Shown here piece by piece: positions 45,394 through 54,225 of a stretch of 64,000 nt of DNA (position 1 is its first letter; every line of letters starts with the position of its first letter). Made by a program: the position numbers and the translations under genes. The stretch is from [Leptolyngbya] sp. JSC-1 (GTDB lineage: Bacteria; Cyanobacteriota; Cyanobacteriia; Elainellales; Elainellaceae). The notes under the pieces were generated by a model that ran no database searches, was not told where the DNA came from, and was given only the letters and a program-made list of their open reading frames with translations. The stretch is taken from contig KL662191.1 of NCBI GenBank assembly GCA_000733415.1, forward strand, positions 2,139,357 to 2,203,356, read 5' to 3'.

Positions 45394-45951
45394 ATGGCAA
45401 AAACGGCAGCAACCCGCAATCGACCCAAATCGGCCAATGTCTCCAAAACCGCCATTGACCAGCTCGGCTCTATGTTGCAGGATCTCTCTGAAAAACCAAA
45501 GGCAGAAATGTCTTTGCGAGAAGCAATTGATGAACTGCGTGGGCCAATTCAAAGCGCGATGGCTAAAGGGTATAACTACGAAGACATCGTGAAAATTTTG
45601 GCAGAGGAAGGGATTCCCACCACCGTTACCACCGTGAAGCGCTATATTTCCCTGGGTAATCCTCCCAGACGTAAATCGTCAGGCAAAACTCGGGCAAAGC
45701 GTAGCCGCACTGCATCGGTCGAGGCTGAAGTGACAGAAGCTCCTGCACCCAAAACCCGTAAGTCGAGCAAAGCGGCTGAACCGGTGGAAGAAGCTCCCAA
45801 ACCCAGAGGTCGGCGTAAAACGGCGGCAGCTAGTGCAGAACCTCCTGCCCAAGCCACAATTAAAGCGGAACCAAAAAGCAAAACAACGAAGGGAACTCGC
45901 GCGGCTACGACTACGAAATCTACTGGTAGAGGCCGCAAAAAGTCATCCTAG
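45394..45951 (+). CDS. Basic, histone H1-like protein with N-terminal HTH-like domain
   Basis: 185 residues. Residues ~20-90 form a helical domain that reads like a small HTH (LREAIDELRGPIQSAMAKGYNYEDIVKILAEEGIP, TTVTTVKRYIS). Residues 91-185 are a Lys/Arg/Ala/Pro/Ser-rich tail with AT-hook-like RGRR and GRGRKK and resemble histone H1-type tails. A nucleoid-associated or DNA-binding protein is the best guess. Alone on its strand; convergent with the aldo/keto reductase. Confidence 0.7.
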   Translation: MAKTAATRNRPKSANVSKTAIDQLGSMLQDLSEKPKAEMSLREAIDELRGPIQSAMAKGYNYEDIVKILAEEGIPTTVTTVKRYISLGNPPRRKSSGKTRAKRSRTASVEAEVTEAPAPKTRKSSKAAEPVEEAPKPRGRRKTAAASAEPPAQATIKAEPKSKTTKGTRAATTTKSTGRGRKKSS

Positions 45952-45984
45952 AGTTTCGTCTACGTGAGGTAGAACATTAAGGAC

Positions 45985-46941
45985 TTAAGGGTTTTGATGC
46001 AGGAATGTGTTGATCTCGTCTAGTTCCGCCTCACGCAGACGAAACTCTGCGGCCCCAATGATTCCGTCCACCTGTTTGGCGTTGCGCCCACCCACAATTG
46101 CTGCCGTCACAGCTGGATGCCGCAATGTCCAGGCAATGGCGACTTCAGCCGGTGAGCGTCCGTGGCGCTGGCCAATTTGTCGCAGCAATTCAACTAGATT
46201 CAAATTACGCGATAGGCGCGGTTCCTGAAATTCCGTGCTGGTTTTGCGCCAGTCGTTGTCTGGTAAATTGGCAATCCGTTCTTTGGTCATTGCCCCAGTT
46301 AGTAATCCCGATTGCATTGGCGAGTAAACAATCACGCCAATATTTTGCTGCTGACAGAAAGGTAATATCTCCTGCTCTACTTCCGGTTTGATCAACGAGT
46401 AGGGCGGTTGCAGCGACGTGATGGGCGCAATTGCTTGGGCGCGCTGCATCTGCTCGACATTAAAGTTAGATACCCCAATGTAGCGCACTTTTCCTTCCTG
46501 CTTCAGTTTTGCCAGCGTTTCCCAACCTTCTTCAATCTCTGGGTCTGGATTGGGCCAATGAATCTGATACAAGTCGATCACCTCAATTTGTAGACGGCGC
46601 AAACTGGCTTCTACTTCTCGCCGAATTGATTCGGCTTTCAGGCTTCGTCCTAGTTGGCCTTGCTCATCCCAAATTAACGAACATTTAGTGAAAATGTAAG
46701 GATGATACTGGCTTTGCTTGAGTGCTCTTGCCACAACCTCTTCAGAATGTCCTAGACCATAAACGGCAGCAGTATCGATCCAATTGATACCCAAGTCTAG
46801 CGCCCGCTGAATTGCCGCAATCGAATCCTGATCATCTTGTGACCCCCAGCCAAACTGCCAGTTACCACCACCAATTGCCCAAGCACCATAGCCAATCGGA
46901 GTAATCTGTAGATCTGAGTTGCCAAGTTGTTTTGTCTGCAT
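45985..46941 (-). CDS. Aldo/keto reductase
   Basis: 318 residues. Catalytic tetrad visible: Asp in WIDTAAVYGLG with Tyr, Lys in IFTKCSLIW, His in LYQIHWPNPD. Cofactor end GVSNFNVEQ, TSLQPPYSLI, VYSPMQSGLL and IVGGRNAKQVD fit the AKR5/YajO-like NADPH group. Substrate unknown. Confidence 0.92.
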   Translation of the reverse strand: MQTKQLGNSDLQITPIGYGAWAIGGGNWQFGWGSQDDQDSIAAIQRALDLGINWIDTAAVYGLGHSEEVVARALKQSQYHPYIFTKCSLIWDEQGQLGRSLKAESIRREVEASLRRLQIEVIDLYQIHWPNPDPEIEEGWETLAKLKQEGKVRYIGVSNFNVEQMQRAQAIAPITSLQPPYSLIKPEVEQEILPFCQQQNIGVIVYSPMQSGLLTGAMTKERIANLPDNDWRKTSTEFQEPRLSRNLNLVELLRQIGQRHGRSPAEVAIAWTLRHPAVTAAIVGGRNAKQVDGIIGAAEFRLREAELDEINTFLHQNP

Positions 46942-47414
46942 AATAAATTCTCCGGTAGTTTGCTAAGTTTGTATCATCAGGAGTAACTTTACCTGTTACT
47001 CAATCTAGTTTCAATCTATCTTCATTGATTAGCTGAGATCCTGCGTCATGACAAGATAAAGTGAATCAATTTATAGATAGACTCAGTATGAGTTAGGAAT
47101 GGTGGATTTGTGGAGCTAAGGGTTCAATCAATCGCATCCGGAGCGATGCCTTGTGCTTGTAATACTAAGTCGGTGACTCGGCTGAGCTTCGTCGAGCGCC
47201 CTGCACCGACTCTCCTGATTAGCTGAGTAACCCGCGTAGGCGAGTTTGGCCTGTGTAGGCGCGGCTTACTCCAGAGTGTTGTCGGTCAGCTGTTGATGGC
47301 TCCTGTGATAATCGCTCGGCGCGATCCATAAAACTGTATTCAGATTATCTTTCGCTGCGGATTCGAGTCTCGATATACTGAATATTGCTTTGCTGTAACT
47401 CTGCGGAAGAAGCT
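46942..47414. other. Intergenic region with a structured segment
   Basis: 473 bases. 47168-47211 contains AGTCGGTG and CACCGACT as an 8-bp stem enclosing CTCG...CGAG, a possible small structured RNA. The rest shows nothing recognisable. Confidence 0.4.
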
Positions 47415-47621
47415 ATGGATCTAGTGTTGATTGTTGCTACGGTAATCGTGGCCGGGTTGATTTTCTCACTGCTGGTACGGGTGATGAGGGCAGCACTCAG
47501 CACGCTGATCACACTCGGACTAGTTCTCCTCGCGTTGCAGTTTCTCTTTGGTATTAGTTTTAATGACATCTGGCAAGAGATGGCCCAATTATGGCGTAGT
47601 CTCGAACAAGCGATTGCGTGA
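47415..47621 (+). CDS. Small two-helix membrane protein
   Basis: 68 residues from the ATG at 47415. TM1 about 2-22 (LVLIVATVIVAGLIFSLLV), a basic VRVMRA turn, TM2 about 28-50 (TLITLGLVLLALQFLFGI), then an amphipathic FNDIWQEMAQLWRSLEQA tail. It resembles short membrane proteins common in cyanobacteria; function unknown. Confidence 0.65.
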   Translation: MDLVLIVATVIVAGLIFSLLVRVMRAALSTLITLGLVLLALQFLFGISFNDIWQEMAQLWRSLEQAIA

Positions 47622-47727
47622 GTTGAGCCAGCGGCCCTTTTAAGGCAGTTTCAGAAAGAATCATTAAGAACCCTGAAGTAATTCCGCCCACCTTTCACAA
47701 TGGAAGAGTAGAGTGCAGGTGCTTCTC

Positions 47728-48303
47728 ATGGCCTATGGATGTGATCTCGGCGGTGGTCAACGAGTTTATTTAGATAATCAGGGTAGCCAAACCCTGATTA
47801 CCCTTGCTTCTAGCAGCCCAGGACAGCAGCAGCAGGCGAGTACTGGTTTCCAGACTGGACGTTGGAATGGATCTCCCCAAGCGTTTCAAACGGCGAGCGG
47901 GATTGTGATCAAAATTCCCCTGGCAGACGGCGATCGATTCATCCAAATCCAGGGCAATCGCATTCATTGGGTGAACGCAGGCACAGTTGAGACGGCTCAA
48001 CCATTAGTAATGCAACAAGTCGAAATGCCAGAACTGGCCTCGATGCCACCCATGCAGCCCATGCAGCCCATGGAAATGCAGCCTATGAAACCGATGACAA
48101 TGGGCAACATGTCAATGAATATGAACCCAATGGAAATGCGGATGGGTGATATGGAGATGCGGATGGGATCGGCTGCCGCTGCGAACCAAACAACCCACCA
48201 AGCCTCTGCCCAGCAGGACAGCAAGCGCTTTTGCAATCAGTGCGGTTCATCCGTCAAACCTGACGATCGGTTTTGTTCGAACTGCGGCAATCGGCTAGGC
48301 TAG
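47728..48303 (+). CDS. Zinc-ribbon protein with Met-rich linker
   Basis: 191 residues from the ATG at 47728; a GTG at 47713 is possible. N-terminal ~95 residues are a beta-rich domain (VYLDNQGSQTLITLASS, IVIKIPLADGDRFIQIQG); residues ~105-145 are extremely Met/Pro-rich, about 18 Met in 42 residues (MQPMQPMEMQPMKPM, then repeated MEMRMGDMEMRMG); residues 165-191 are a zinc ribbon CNQCG-x10-CSNCG. Zinc ribbons of this kind are usually structural. The Met-rich part is unusual and resembles copper-binding Met motifs, or is simply repeat-driven. Confidence 0.75.
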   Translation: MAYGCDLGGGQRVYLDNQGSQTLITLASSSPGQQQQASTGFQTGRWNGSPQAFQTASGIVIKIPLADGDRFIQIQGNRIHWVNAGTVETAQPLVMQQVEMPELASMPPMQPMQPMEMQPMKPMTMGNMSMNMNPMEMRMGDMEMRMGSAAAANQTTHQASAQQDSKRFCNQCGSSVKPDDRFCSNCGNRLG

Positions 48304-48332
48304 AGCTAGGCTAGAGCTAGGCTAGAGCTAGG
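48294..48332. repeat. 11-bp tandem repeat, 3 units, across the stop codon
   Basis: GGCTAGAGCTA repeated; the zinc-ribbon gene's TAG stop lies inside the first unit. Confidence 0.8.
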
Positions 48333-48354
48333 TTGAAACTGGATTAAAGAATAC

Positions 48355-48831
48355 ATGACTATTAGTTTCACCAATCCCATTCAAGCGCTTACCTATCGCA
48401 AAGTAGAAGATTACCTCACCACCTCCATCCTGTTCCGAGATGCACTACAAGTTGCCATGAATCAGCCCAGCTTCTATGTCACCTACGGTTCAGCTTTGAT
48501 TAGTGTGGAGGTGCTGGCGTGGGATGTGCATCCCTGGGAAAGTGGAGATCTGGCAATCGTCAAGGCGTGCAGTTGCGTTACGGTTGATAGCCATGTAAAC
48601 GCAGAGTTGATGCACTATTTACTATTGGAAAATAGCCGCATGCGGTTTGGTGCATTTCAACTCGGTAATGCCAACGAAATCCTATTTGCCCACAGCGTGT
48701 TAGGAGGCGAAAATATGGATTTGATGGAGCTACAGACTTGCATTTTGTCGGTTGTAACAATTGCCGACACCTACGACGATATCATCGCCGAGAAATTTGG
48801 CGGACAGCGAGCAGTTGATCGCTTGATGTAG
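48355..48831 (+). CDS. YbjN/CesT-like chaperone-fold protein
   Basis: 158 residues. The pattern (a helix YRKVEDYLTTSIL, then strands FYVTYGSALISVEVLAW, LAIVKACSCVT, helix AELMHYLLLENSRMRFGAFQL, strand EILFAHSVLG, long helix VTIADTYDDIIAEKFGG) fits the YbjN / type III-chaperone-like fold widespread in cyanobacteria as stand-alone proteins. Function unknown. Follows the zinc-ribbon gene by 51 bases. Confidence 0.7.
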   Translation: MTISFTNPIQALTYRKVEDYLTTSILFRDALQVAMNQPSFYVTYGSALISVEVLAWDVHPWESGDLAIVKACSCVTVDSHVNAELMHYLLLENSRMRFGAFQLGNANEILFAHSVLGGENMDLMELQTCILSVVTIADTYDDIIAEKFGGQRAVDRLM

Positions 48832-48927
48832 ATGGGGTGATATTGAAAAAATTGTCGCTGCTCGCTTCAACGAGTAGAATACGCAGGTTCAACAGCGATC
48901 ATAATCCATCTTTAACGCTATCTTCAA

Positions 48928-49000
48928 CGAGCATGGAGGGATTCGAACCCCCGACCCTCAGAACCGGAATCTGATGCTCTATCCACTGAGCTACATGCCC
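48928..49000 (-). tRNA. tRNA-Arg (anticodon CCG)
   Basis: Complete cloverleaf on the minus strand: acceptor GGGCATG / CATGCTC (one G-T pair), D-arm GCTC...GAGC, anticodon stem TCAGA/TCTGA with loop TTCCGGT (anticodon CCG), T-arm GGGGG-TTCGAAT-CCCTC, discriminator G. 73 bases without an encoded CCA. Confidence 0.95.
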
Positions 49001-49027
49001 TCAGACCTTTCCCATCATAGCAGTTTA

Positions 49028-49531
49028 TCAGCTAAGCGTAAACCTACAGAGTTGTTTCATCATAAACACGCTGTTTGGGTCATCAGTGTAGTCAGCAAAG
49101 GGGCCGCAATCCTTGAAGCCATACCGGGTGTATAAGGCGCGGGCTGGAGCGAACTCTGGCATGGACCCAGTTTCCAAATACAGATAGTCATAACCCCGTT
49201 GCTCGGCTACTTGAATGATGTGGGCAAGAAGCTTGGAGGCAACTCCTTGACGATGATGGGCCTTGACGGTACGCATTGACTTGATTTCACCACTGCTGAA
49301 GTCGAGCTGCTTTAGAGCACCGCATCCAAGTAATTCATCGCCCTTCCATGCGGTCCAGAAGGTAATTTCGGGTGACCGTAATGCTTCTAAATCGAGCGCA
49401 TGGACACTTTCGGGTGGGGTGATCTCATACATATTTTCGAGATGTTCCCGGAGCAGGTCGGCGATTTGTTTGCCGGTCAGGTTGTCTTCGCGAATTTCCA
49501 AGCGGCTCAGCTCTCTCTGATCAGCTATCAC
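49028..49531 (-). CDS. GNAT family N-acetyltransferase
   Basis: 167 residues. Acetyl-CoA motif A: IKSMRTVKAHHRQGVASKLLAHIIQVAEQRG, then YLYLETG and the motif B region ALYTRYGFKDCGPF. Typical single-domain GNAT acting on a small molecule or amino group; substrate unknown. Downstream of tRNA-Arg on the same strand is only coincidental. Confidence 0.88.
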   Translation of the reverse strand: MIADQRELSRLEIREDNLTGKQIADLLREHLENMYEITPPESVHALDLEALRSPEITFWTAWKGDELLGCGALKQLDFSSGEIKSMRTVKAHHRQGVASKLLAHIIQVAEQRGYDYLYLETGSMPEFAPARALYTRYGFKDCGPFADYTDDPNSVFMMKQLCRFTLS

Positions 49532-49586
49532 TCAAAGATTCTACTCTAGTTTGTGTTACTGCTGTGCCGAGTGGAGCACCTCAGAA

Positions 49587-50429
49587 TCAAAGAAAGCGTC
49601 GATAGCGGGCTTCTACGAGTGAGTAAATGCTGTAGGCAATTAGTCCCAATGAAACTAGGCCCAAGAGCCATGCTCCGTAAGGTTGTTGAGCTAGAACTGC
49701 CAGTGCTTCTCCTAAGCCTTTGGCCTGACTGGCATCGGATTGGAGGGCCGCGAGGACGAAAAATACGCCGATGATGGCGAATACAATGCCCCGTGCGGCA
49801 ATACCGAATTGACCGGCTCGTTTGGCCCAGCGTTGTTCGGTCGGACTCATTTCCTGCTGTTTGAATTGGCGCTGAAACTTGGCAGTATAGGCTTCATAGA
49901 GGTAGGAAAGTCCGACTGCAATCACAACCACACCCGCTAAACCGACTAGCCATTGACCGAAGGGTTGGGCAAGAAAGCGGGCGGTCCAATCTTGGGTGGC
50001 GTTGCCATCACCTCCACCTCTGCCAAGAATCAGCTTGACGGCGGTGATTGCGAGTCCGGTGTAGGCTGCTGCGCTGAAGGCATAGCCTAGCCGCTGGGCG
50101 ATACGCTTGGGAGTTATGCTTTCGCCGGTATGTTCCGGATCGAGAATGGTTTGGGCCAACCGCCAGCATACATAGCCGATAATACCGATGGTGATTAAGC
50201 TGAGCAGAAATTTACCAAACGGCTGTACTACGATTTCGCGCAGCGCGCCCTGGGTATCGGTGGTTTGGCCTCCGGCACCGAAGGCAGCCTGAGCTGCCAG
50301 TAGCCCCACCACGAAGTAGACGACTCCTTTGGCGGCAATGCCAAACCGAGAGAGACGCTCGAACCAGGGATGGCGAGTTGCCTGCTGAATGGATTGGGGC
50401 ACTGGGGCCGATGGGTTGCGTCGTGTCAT
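49587..50429 (-). CDS. DUF1206 membrane protein
   Basis: 280 residues with three DUF1206 repeats, each a TM hairpin: RFGIAAKGVVYFVVGLLAAQAA..., RLGYAFSAAAYTGLAITAVKLI..., QFGIAARGIVFAIIGVFFVLAA..., separated by PFGxWLxGL-type connectors. Six TM helices. Family function unknown. Confidence 0.88.
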   Translation of the reverse strand: MTRRNPSAPVPQSIQQATRHPWFERLSRFGIAAKGVVYFVVGLLAAQAAFGAGGQTTDTQGALREIVVQPFGKFLLSLITIGIIGYVCWRLAQTILDPEHTGESITPKRIAQRLGYAFSAAAYTGLAITAVKLILGRGGGDGNATQDWTARFLAQPFGQWLVGLAGVVVIAVGLSYLYEAYTAKFQRQFKQQEMSPTEQRWAKRAGQFGIAARGIVFAIIGVFFVLAALQSDASQAKGLGEALAVLAQQPYGAWLLGLVSLGLIAYSIYSLVEARYRRFL

Positions 50430-50642
50430 GGCAGATCTAAAGTAGTTTTTAAGCTTAAATTAGCCTGGTTGTAAGGGAGGGTATAAGCTTCTAAAGGTAG
50501 AGAAATGGGTGAATGGGTACTGCGATGGGTACTGCATAGGTTTTGGAGTGATCGGGGCTATCTGGCAGATGGCAACGGGTGGCAAAACAGGCTACTCTCA
50601 AATCAGCCCCTAGGCTGGATCGACTGCTGATTGAGGCTGCTT

Positions 50643-52283
50643 ATGATTCAGGGCAAGCGCAGATATCGGATTTGGGGGGTGGTGGTTGAACGCCAGACCC
50701 GACAACCGCTTGGAGGGATGCGGGTAGAGGCTTGGGACAAGGATCCGCTGTTTGATGATCTGCTGGGTACGGCAATCACAAATGAGCAGGGGGCGTTTCA
50801 GATTGAGTTTGATGAGACCTATTTTCAGGAATTATTTTTGGATCAGTATCCTGATATTTTCTTTCGGGTGTTCTGGGAGGGAAAGCTAATTAAATCCACT
50901 GAAGATGCGGTTTTGTGGAATACGCAATCAACGCAAGTGCAAATTGCTTTGGAAGTCGATTTCCCGAGCGAGCAAGGAATTGAGGGTTGGAACCTATCTA
51001 AAGCCAATCAAGGAATTGGACTCGAATCGGCCTATCCTAGCTATTACAAAGTGGGGGGAAGTTTGGAATATCAGCATCCTACCTACATTGTGCGCCAAGC
51101 AGATCACGAACTTTATCAAAGCTTGCAGAATGGCGAGTTTTGTTATGTGCTGAACTCTCGGCAGATGGGTAAGTCGAGTCTGCGAGTGCAGATGATGAAA
51201 CGGTTACAGCAGCAGGGAGTCAAATGTGCTTCGATTGACATGATGCGGATCGGCAGTGATGTGACTTCGGCGGAATGGTATGGCGGCGTGGTCTCAGAAC
51301 TGATTCGTGGCTTTGGGTTGACTGGCAAAATTAACTTTAGCGCTTGGTGGCAGGAGCGGGAGTTGCTGGCTCCGGTGCAGCGGTTCAGTGAATTTATTGA
51401 AGATGTATTGCTGGTGGAATTTGACCAAAATATTGTAATCTTCATCGATGAAATTGACAGTATTCTCAAGTTTCCGTTTCGCAATGATTTTTTCTCGTTT
51501 GTGCGTAATTGCTATAACCGACGGGCCGATCATCCGGAGTACAAGCGGTTGACGTTTGCGTTTTTGGGGGTTGCTACCGCGTCGGATTTGATTGCGGATC
51601 GGAATCGAACTCCGTTTAATATCGGACGGGCGATTGCGCTGGATGGCTTTCAAATCGATGAGGTGCAGCCGTTATTTCAGGGCTTGGCGGGTAAGGCAGC
51701 GAATCCGCAGGCGGTGTTGCGAGAGGTGCTGAACTGGACGGGCGGGCAGCCGTTCTTGACCCAAAAGCTTTGCAGTCTGATTGCGGCATCTGCGGTGTTT
51801 ATTGCCAAGGGGAAAGAGGCAAAAGCGGTTGAAGCCATCGTGCGGGCCAAAATTCTCACTGATTGGCAGGCGCAGGATGAACCGGAGCATCTGCGCACAA
51901 TTCGGGATCGGCTGTTGGGGGATGAGGCGCGGAGTTTGCCATTGCTGCGTCTTTATCGGCAAATGCTGCTGAGGGGTTCGCTGGTGGCAGATGGCAGTAT
52001 AGAGCAAATGCTGCTGAGGCTTTCGGGGGTGGCGGTGCAGCGGCAGGGTAAGCTTTATCCCCATAACCGAATCTACCAAATGCTGTTTAATTTGAATTGG
52101 GTGGAGCAGGAAATTGCGCAACTTCACTCAGGAAGCCATCCTCATTCATTTCAATATCTATTCCAATATTTCCAATCGCAGCACCGCAGAACAAGACTGT
52201 CGTGGCTGGTTTTAGCAACGCTGGTAATATTGCTAGTCTCTGGTTTTATTTTGCGCAGCAGCTTACAGCCTTTTTCAGGCTAG
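50643..52283 (+). CDS. Transthyretin-like domain fused to STAND 'AAA-like' ATPase with C-terminal TM
   Basis: 546 residues from the ATG at 50643. N-terminal ~95 residues: a beta-sandwich of the transthyretin/carboxypeptidase-regulatory type (YRIWGVVVERQTRQPLGGMRVEAWD, AITNEQGAFQIEFDE). Then an AAA-like ATPase: SYYKVGGSLEYQHPTYIVRQAD, NSRQMGKSSLRVQ (Walker A), IVIFIDEIDS (Walker B), GGQPFLTQKLCSL, winged helix to ~500. One TM near the C-terminus (WLVLATLVILLVSGFI). So the ATPase is membrane-tethered, with only a short tail past the TM. It starts the + strand block that leads into the transglutaminase-like cluster. Confidence 0.8.
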   Translation: MIQGKRRYRIWGVVVERQTRQPLGGMRVEAWDKDPLFDDLLGTAITNEQGAFQIEFDETYFQELFLDQYPDIFFRVFWEGKLIKSTEDAVLWNTQSTQVQIALEVDFPSEQGIEGWNLSKANQGIGLESAYPSYYKVGGSLEYQHPTYIVRQADHELYQSLQNGEFCYVLNSRQMGKSSLRVQMMKRLQQQGVKCASIDMMRIGSDVTSAEWYGGVVSELIRGFGLTGKINFSAWWQERELLAPVQRFSEFIEDVLLVEFDQNIVIFIDEIDSILKFPFRNDFFSFVRNCYNRRADHPEYKRLTFAFLGVATASDLIADRNRTPFNIGRAIALDGFQIDEVQPLFQGLAGKAANPQAVLREVLNWTGGQPFLTQKLCSLIAASAVFIAKGKEAKAVEAIVRAKILTDWQAQDEPEHLRTIRDRLLGDEARSLPLLRLYRQMLLRGSLVADGSIEQMLLRLSGVAVQRQGKLYPHNRIYQMLFNLNWVEQEIAQLHSGSHPHSFQYLFQYFQSQHRRTRLSWLVLATLVILLVSGFILRSSLQPFSG

Positions 52284-52298
52284 TGAAGTACGAAAAAC

Positions 52299-52346
52299 GG
52301 GGTGTAGGGGCAGTGCCCCTGCGTGAGGACGAAGCTCCCACACCCC
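52299..52346. repeat. Nested inverted repeat after the TTR-STAND gene
   Basis: Outer arms GGGGTGT / ACACCCC (52299-52305, 52340-52346) around an inner GGGGCAGTGCCCC (52307-52319). It could act as a terminator (no T-run) or be a dispersed palindromic repeat. Confidence 0.65.
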
Positions 52347-52576
52347 TTATACCTCACATGAGTGAAAAACACGGTAGCTTTCTAAAGCTTTCTGAAACAC
52401 AAAGCTGAGGATGTCGATTTTGGCAAAACCGTATTTGCATAGAAATCTTCTCAGACCCCTATGCTCTGATCACTCGAATGTGCTACCTGGTTCAGCCGAC
52501 CAAGGTTATGTGACTAGTCGCTCAATCTCTAACATTTCTAATCTGGTAGCAGTAATCACTTAATCGAGTTCCACCT

Positions 52577-53560
52577 ATGAGGCGTTATGCTGCTCCGCCG
52601 CTCAGTTTGCCCCAGGTGAACTTGGGCTTGATTCCGAAGGGTTATCTGGGCACTCAGTCCACGTTGAAACATATCCAGGCGTTGATTCAAGCGGGAGCGA
52701 AAGACTTCTATGTGCGTCAGAAGGCGATCGATATTCTGCTGGAAAAAGCGATTCGACCTAAGGATTATCTAGGAGAAATCAAAGCTTTGTTTGAGTGGGT
52801 ACAGCGAAACGTTCGCTATACCAAAGACCCATTTCGGGTAGAGGTGTTGCACTCAGCCCGACGAATGTTAGAACTACGGGCAGGTGACTGTGACGACATG
52901 GCAATTTTACTGGGTTCTATGCTGGAGGCAATCGGGCATCCGGTACGGCTTGTGATCACAGGGCCTGATCCACTGCGACCTAAACTGTTTAGCCATATTT
53001 ACCTAGAGGTTTTTCATCAAGGGCGCTGGATTCCGCTCGATGCTACCATGCCCTACCCCATGGGCTGGGAACCTCAAACGTTTGTCAAACAAATGATTCC
53101 TATGGAGAGAAAAGCCACCATGATGCATTCACCTCCAGTTTCCTATGGGCTTGCACCAATGTCCTCACCGAACTGGCTGCCGGGTCTAATTCAATCCATA
53201 AGGCAGGGAGGGATTCAGCCGAACGACTCCCGCATGAAAGCGCTCCTGGATCTACTCCACCAGCGGCAACTGCTCCGCCAAAAGCCCCGCTTAGCCAAAC
53301 AGCTCAATTTCATCTGGGCGCGTGGACTATCGGCGCGTCCCTATCCGAAGACGGCACGATGGTTAGAACGCTCGCTACAACAATGGGGAATTTTGCCCAC
53401 ATCGCCAACCCCTTTACCGACGCAATCGGGTCATCGCCCTCAAATGCAACCTTCCACACAATCTGTTCGGCCTTTTGCACTACGTGCCGTGGGAAAAGTG
53501 AAACCGGTTGCCTCGGTGGCTCCCATTGCTCCGACTTCTGCGCCGATTGCTCAGCAGTGA
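52577..53560 (+). CDS. Transglutaminase-like (papain-fold) protein
   Basis: 327 residues. Transglutaminase-like core about 55-165 with the triad visible: Cys105 in RAGDCDDMAILLGSML, His140 in LFSHIYLEV, Asp155 in WIPLDATMPYPMGWE. The domain can act as a peptidase or transamidase; some prokaryotic members mature or cross-link proteins. N-terminus has KGYLGTQS, similar to YLGE motifs in neighbours. C-terminal ~150 residues are basic, Pro/Gln-rich and of unknown fold. First of a run of closely spaced + strand genes (14 bases to the next). Confidence 0.82.
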   Translation: MRRYAAPPLSLPQVNLGLIPKGYLGTQSTLKHIQALIQAGAKDFYVRQKAIDILLEKAIRPKDYLGEIKALFEWVQRNVRYTKDPFRVEVLHSARRMLELRAGDCDDMAILLGSMLEAIGHPVRLVITGPDPLRPKLFSHIYLEVFHQGRWIPLDATMPYPMGWEPQTFVKQMIPMERKATMMHSPPVSYGLAPMSSPNWLPGLIQSIRQGGIQPNDSRMKALLDLLHQRQLLRQKPRLAKQLNFIWARGLSARPYPKTARWLERSLQQWGILPTSPTPLPTQSGHRPQMQPSTQSVRPFALRAVGKVKPVASVAPIAPTSAPIAQQ

Positions 53561-53574
53561 TTGAGGGAATTGAT

Positions 53575-53931
53575 ATGAAGCCAATGAAGCGCCTGCAAAG
53601 AGTGGATTTTTCCCCTTCACCCCAATTCATCCACTCTGGCTCTCTGGGTCAAAGTATTCACCAGGGCAAAACCCTCTACCGACAGTTCAATCACGTTGAG
53701 GCATCGCAATCGATCACGGTTAAACATTCTCGATTAATACCACCCGTTGTTGTAGACCTAGGTGAATTAGTGGGCGTGATCTATCGATCGGATAAGGGAC
53801 AACCAGGACAGCCGCAGGCATACATTCATTTCATGCAAGCTCCGCCTCGCTTGGTCAGTAATGTGGAAGGTACTCAGCTTTATATTGTGGGAGGAAGTTA
53901 TCGGATTACTGCAAAGGGAATCGAAGGCTGA
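53575..53931 (+). CDS. Unknown beta-rich protein of the GLG cluster
   Basis: 118 residues from the ATG at 53575 (GAGGGA eight bases upstream). Mostly strand-like sequence (SIHQGKTLYRQFNHVEASQ, VVVDLGELVGVIYRS, YIHFMQAPPRLVSNVEGTQLYIVGGSYRIT). No family recognised. Fourteen bases after the transglutaminase-like gene, 42 before the next; probably one operon. Confidence 0.65.
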   Translation: MKPMKRLQRVDFSPSPQFIHSGSLGQSIHQGKTLYRQFNHVEASQSITVKHSRLIPPVVVDLGELVGVIYRSDKGQPGQPQAYIHFMQAPPRLVSNVEGTQLYIVGGSYRITAKGIEG

Positions 53932-53973
53932 TGGGACTATTAAATCGTTGAAGTACTGTTTGAGGAAGGCAAT

Positions 53974-54225
53974 ATGTCATGGGTACAACCGCTGGGATTG
54001 GATGAGTTGATGATTGTGAATCCTGGTCCATCTGATGCCGCTTACTTTTTGGGAGAAGATGGCATGCTGTACCAGGTGCAGGGATTAGGCCAAGCAGAGG
54101 ATCTGGAGATTGGACAGTATTTTCTAGGGGAAGATGGCACGCTGTATCAGGTGCAGGACATAGACCTAAGTGAAACGTCTCAAATGCTATCCAGACAACA
54201 TCCATGCCGATGTATGAAGAAATAA
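53974..54225 (+). CDS. Small protein with two LGEDG-LYQ repeats
   Basis: 83 residues, GAGGAAGG six bases before the ATG. Two copies of an 11-residue motif FLGEDG(M/T)LYQVQ (about 25-36 and 50-61) separated by GLGQAEDLEIGQY. The GLGQAEDL string recurs near the start of the 57622 product (GLGQASDL). Acidic and small, without TM or signal peptide. Looks like a leader or scaffold peptide; no known family. Its stop codon lies inside the left target duplication of the MITE. Confidence 0.7.
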   Translation: MSWVQPLGLDELMIVNPGPSDAAYFLGEDGMLYQVQGLGQAEDLEIGQYFLGEDGTLYQVQDIDLSETSQMLSRQHPCRCMKK

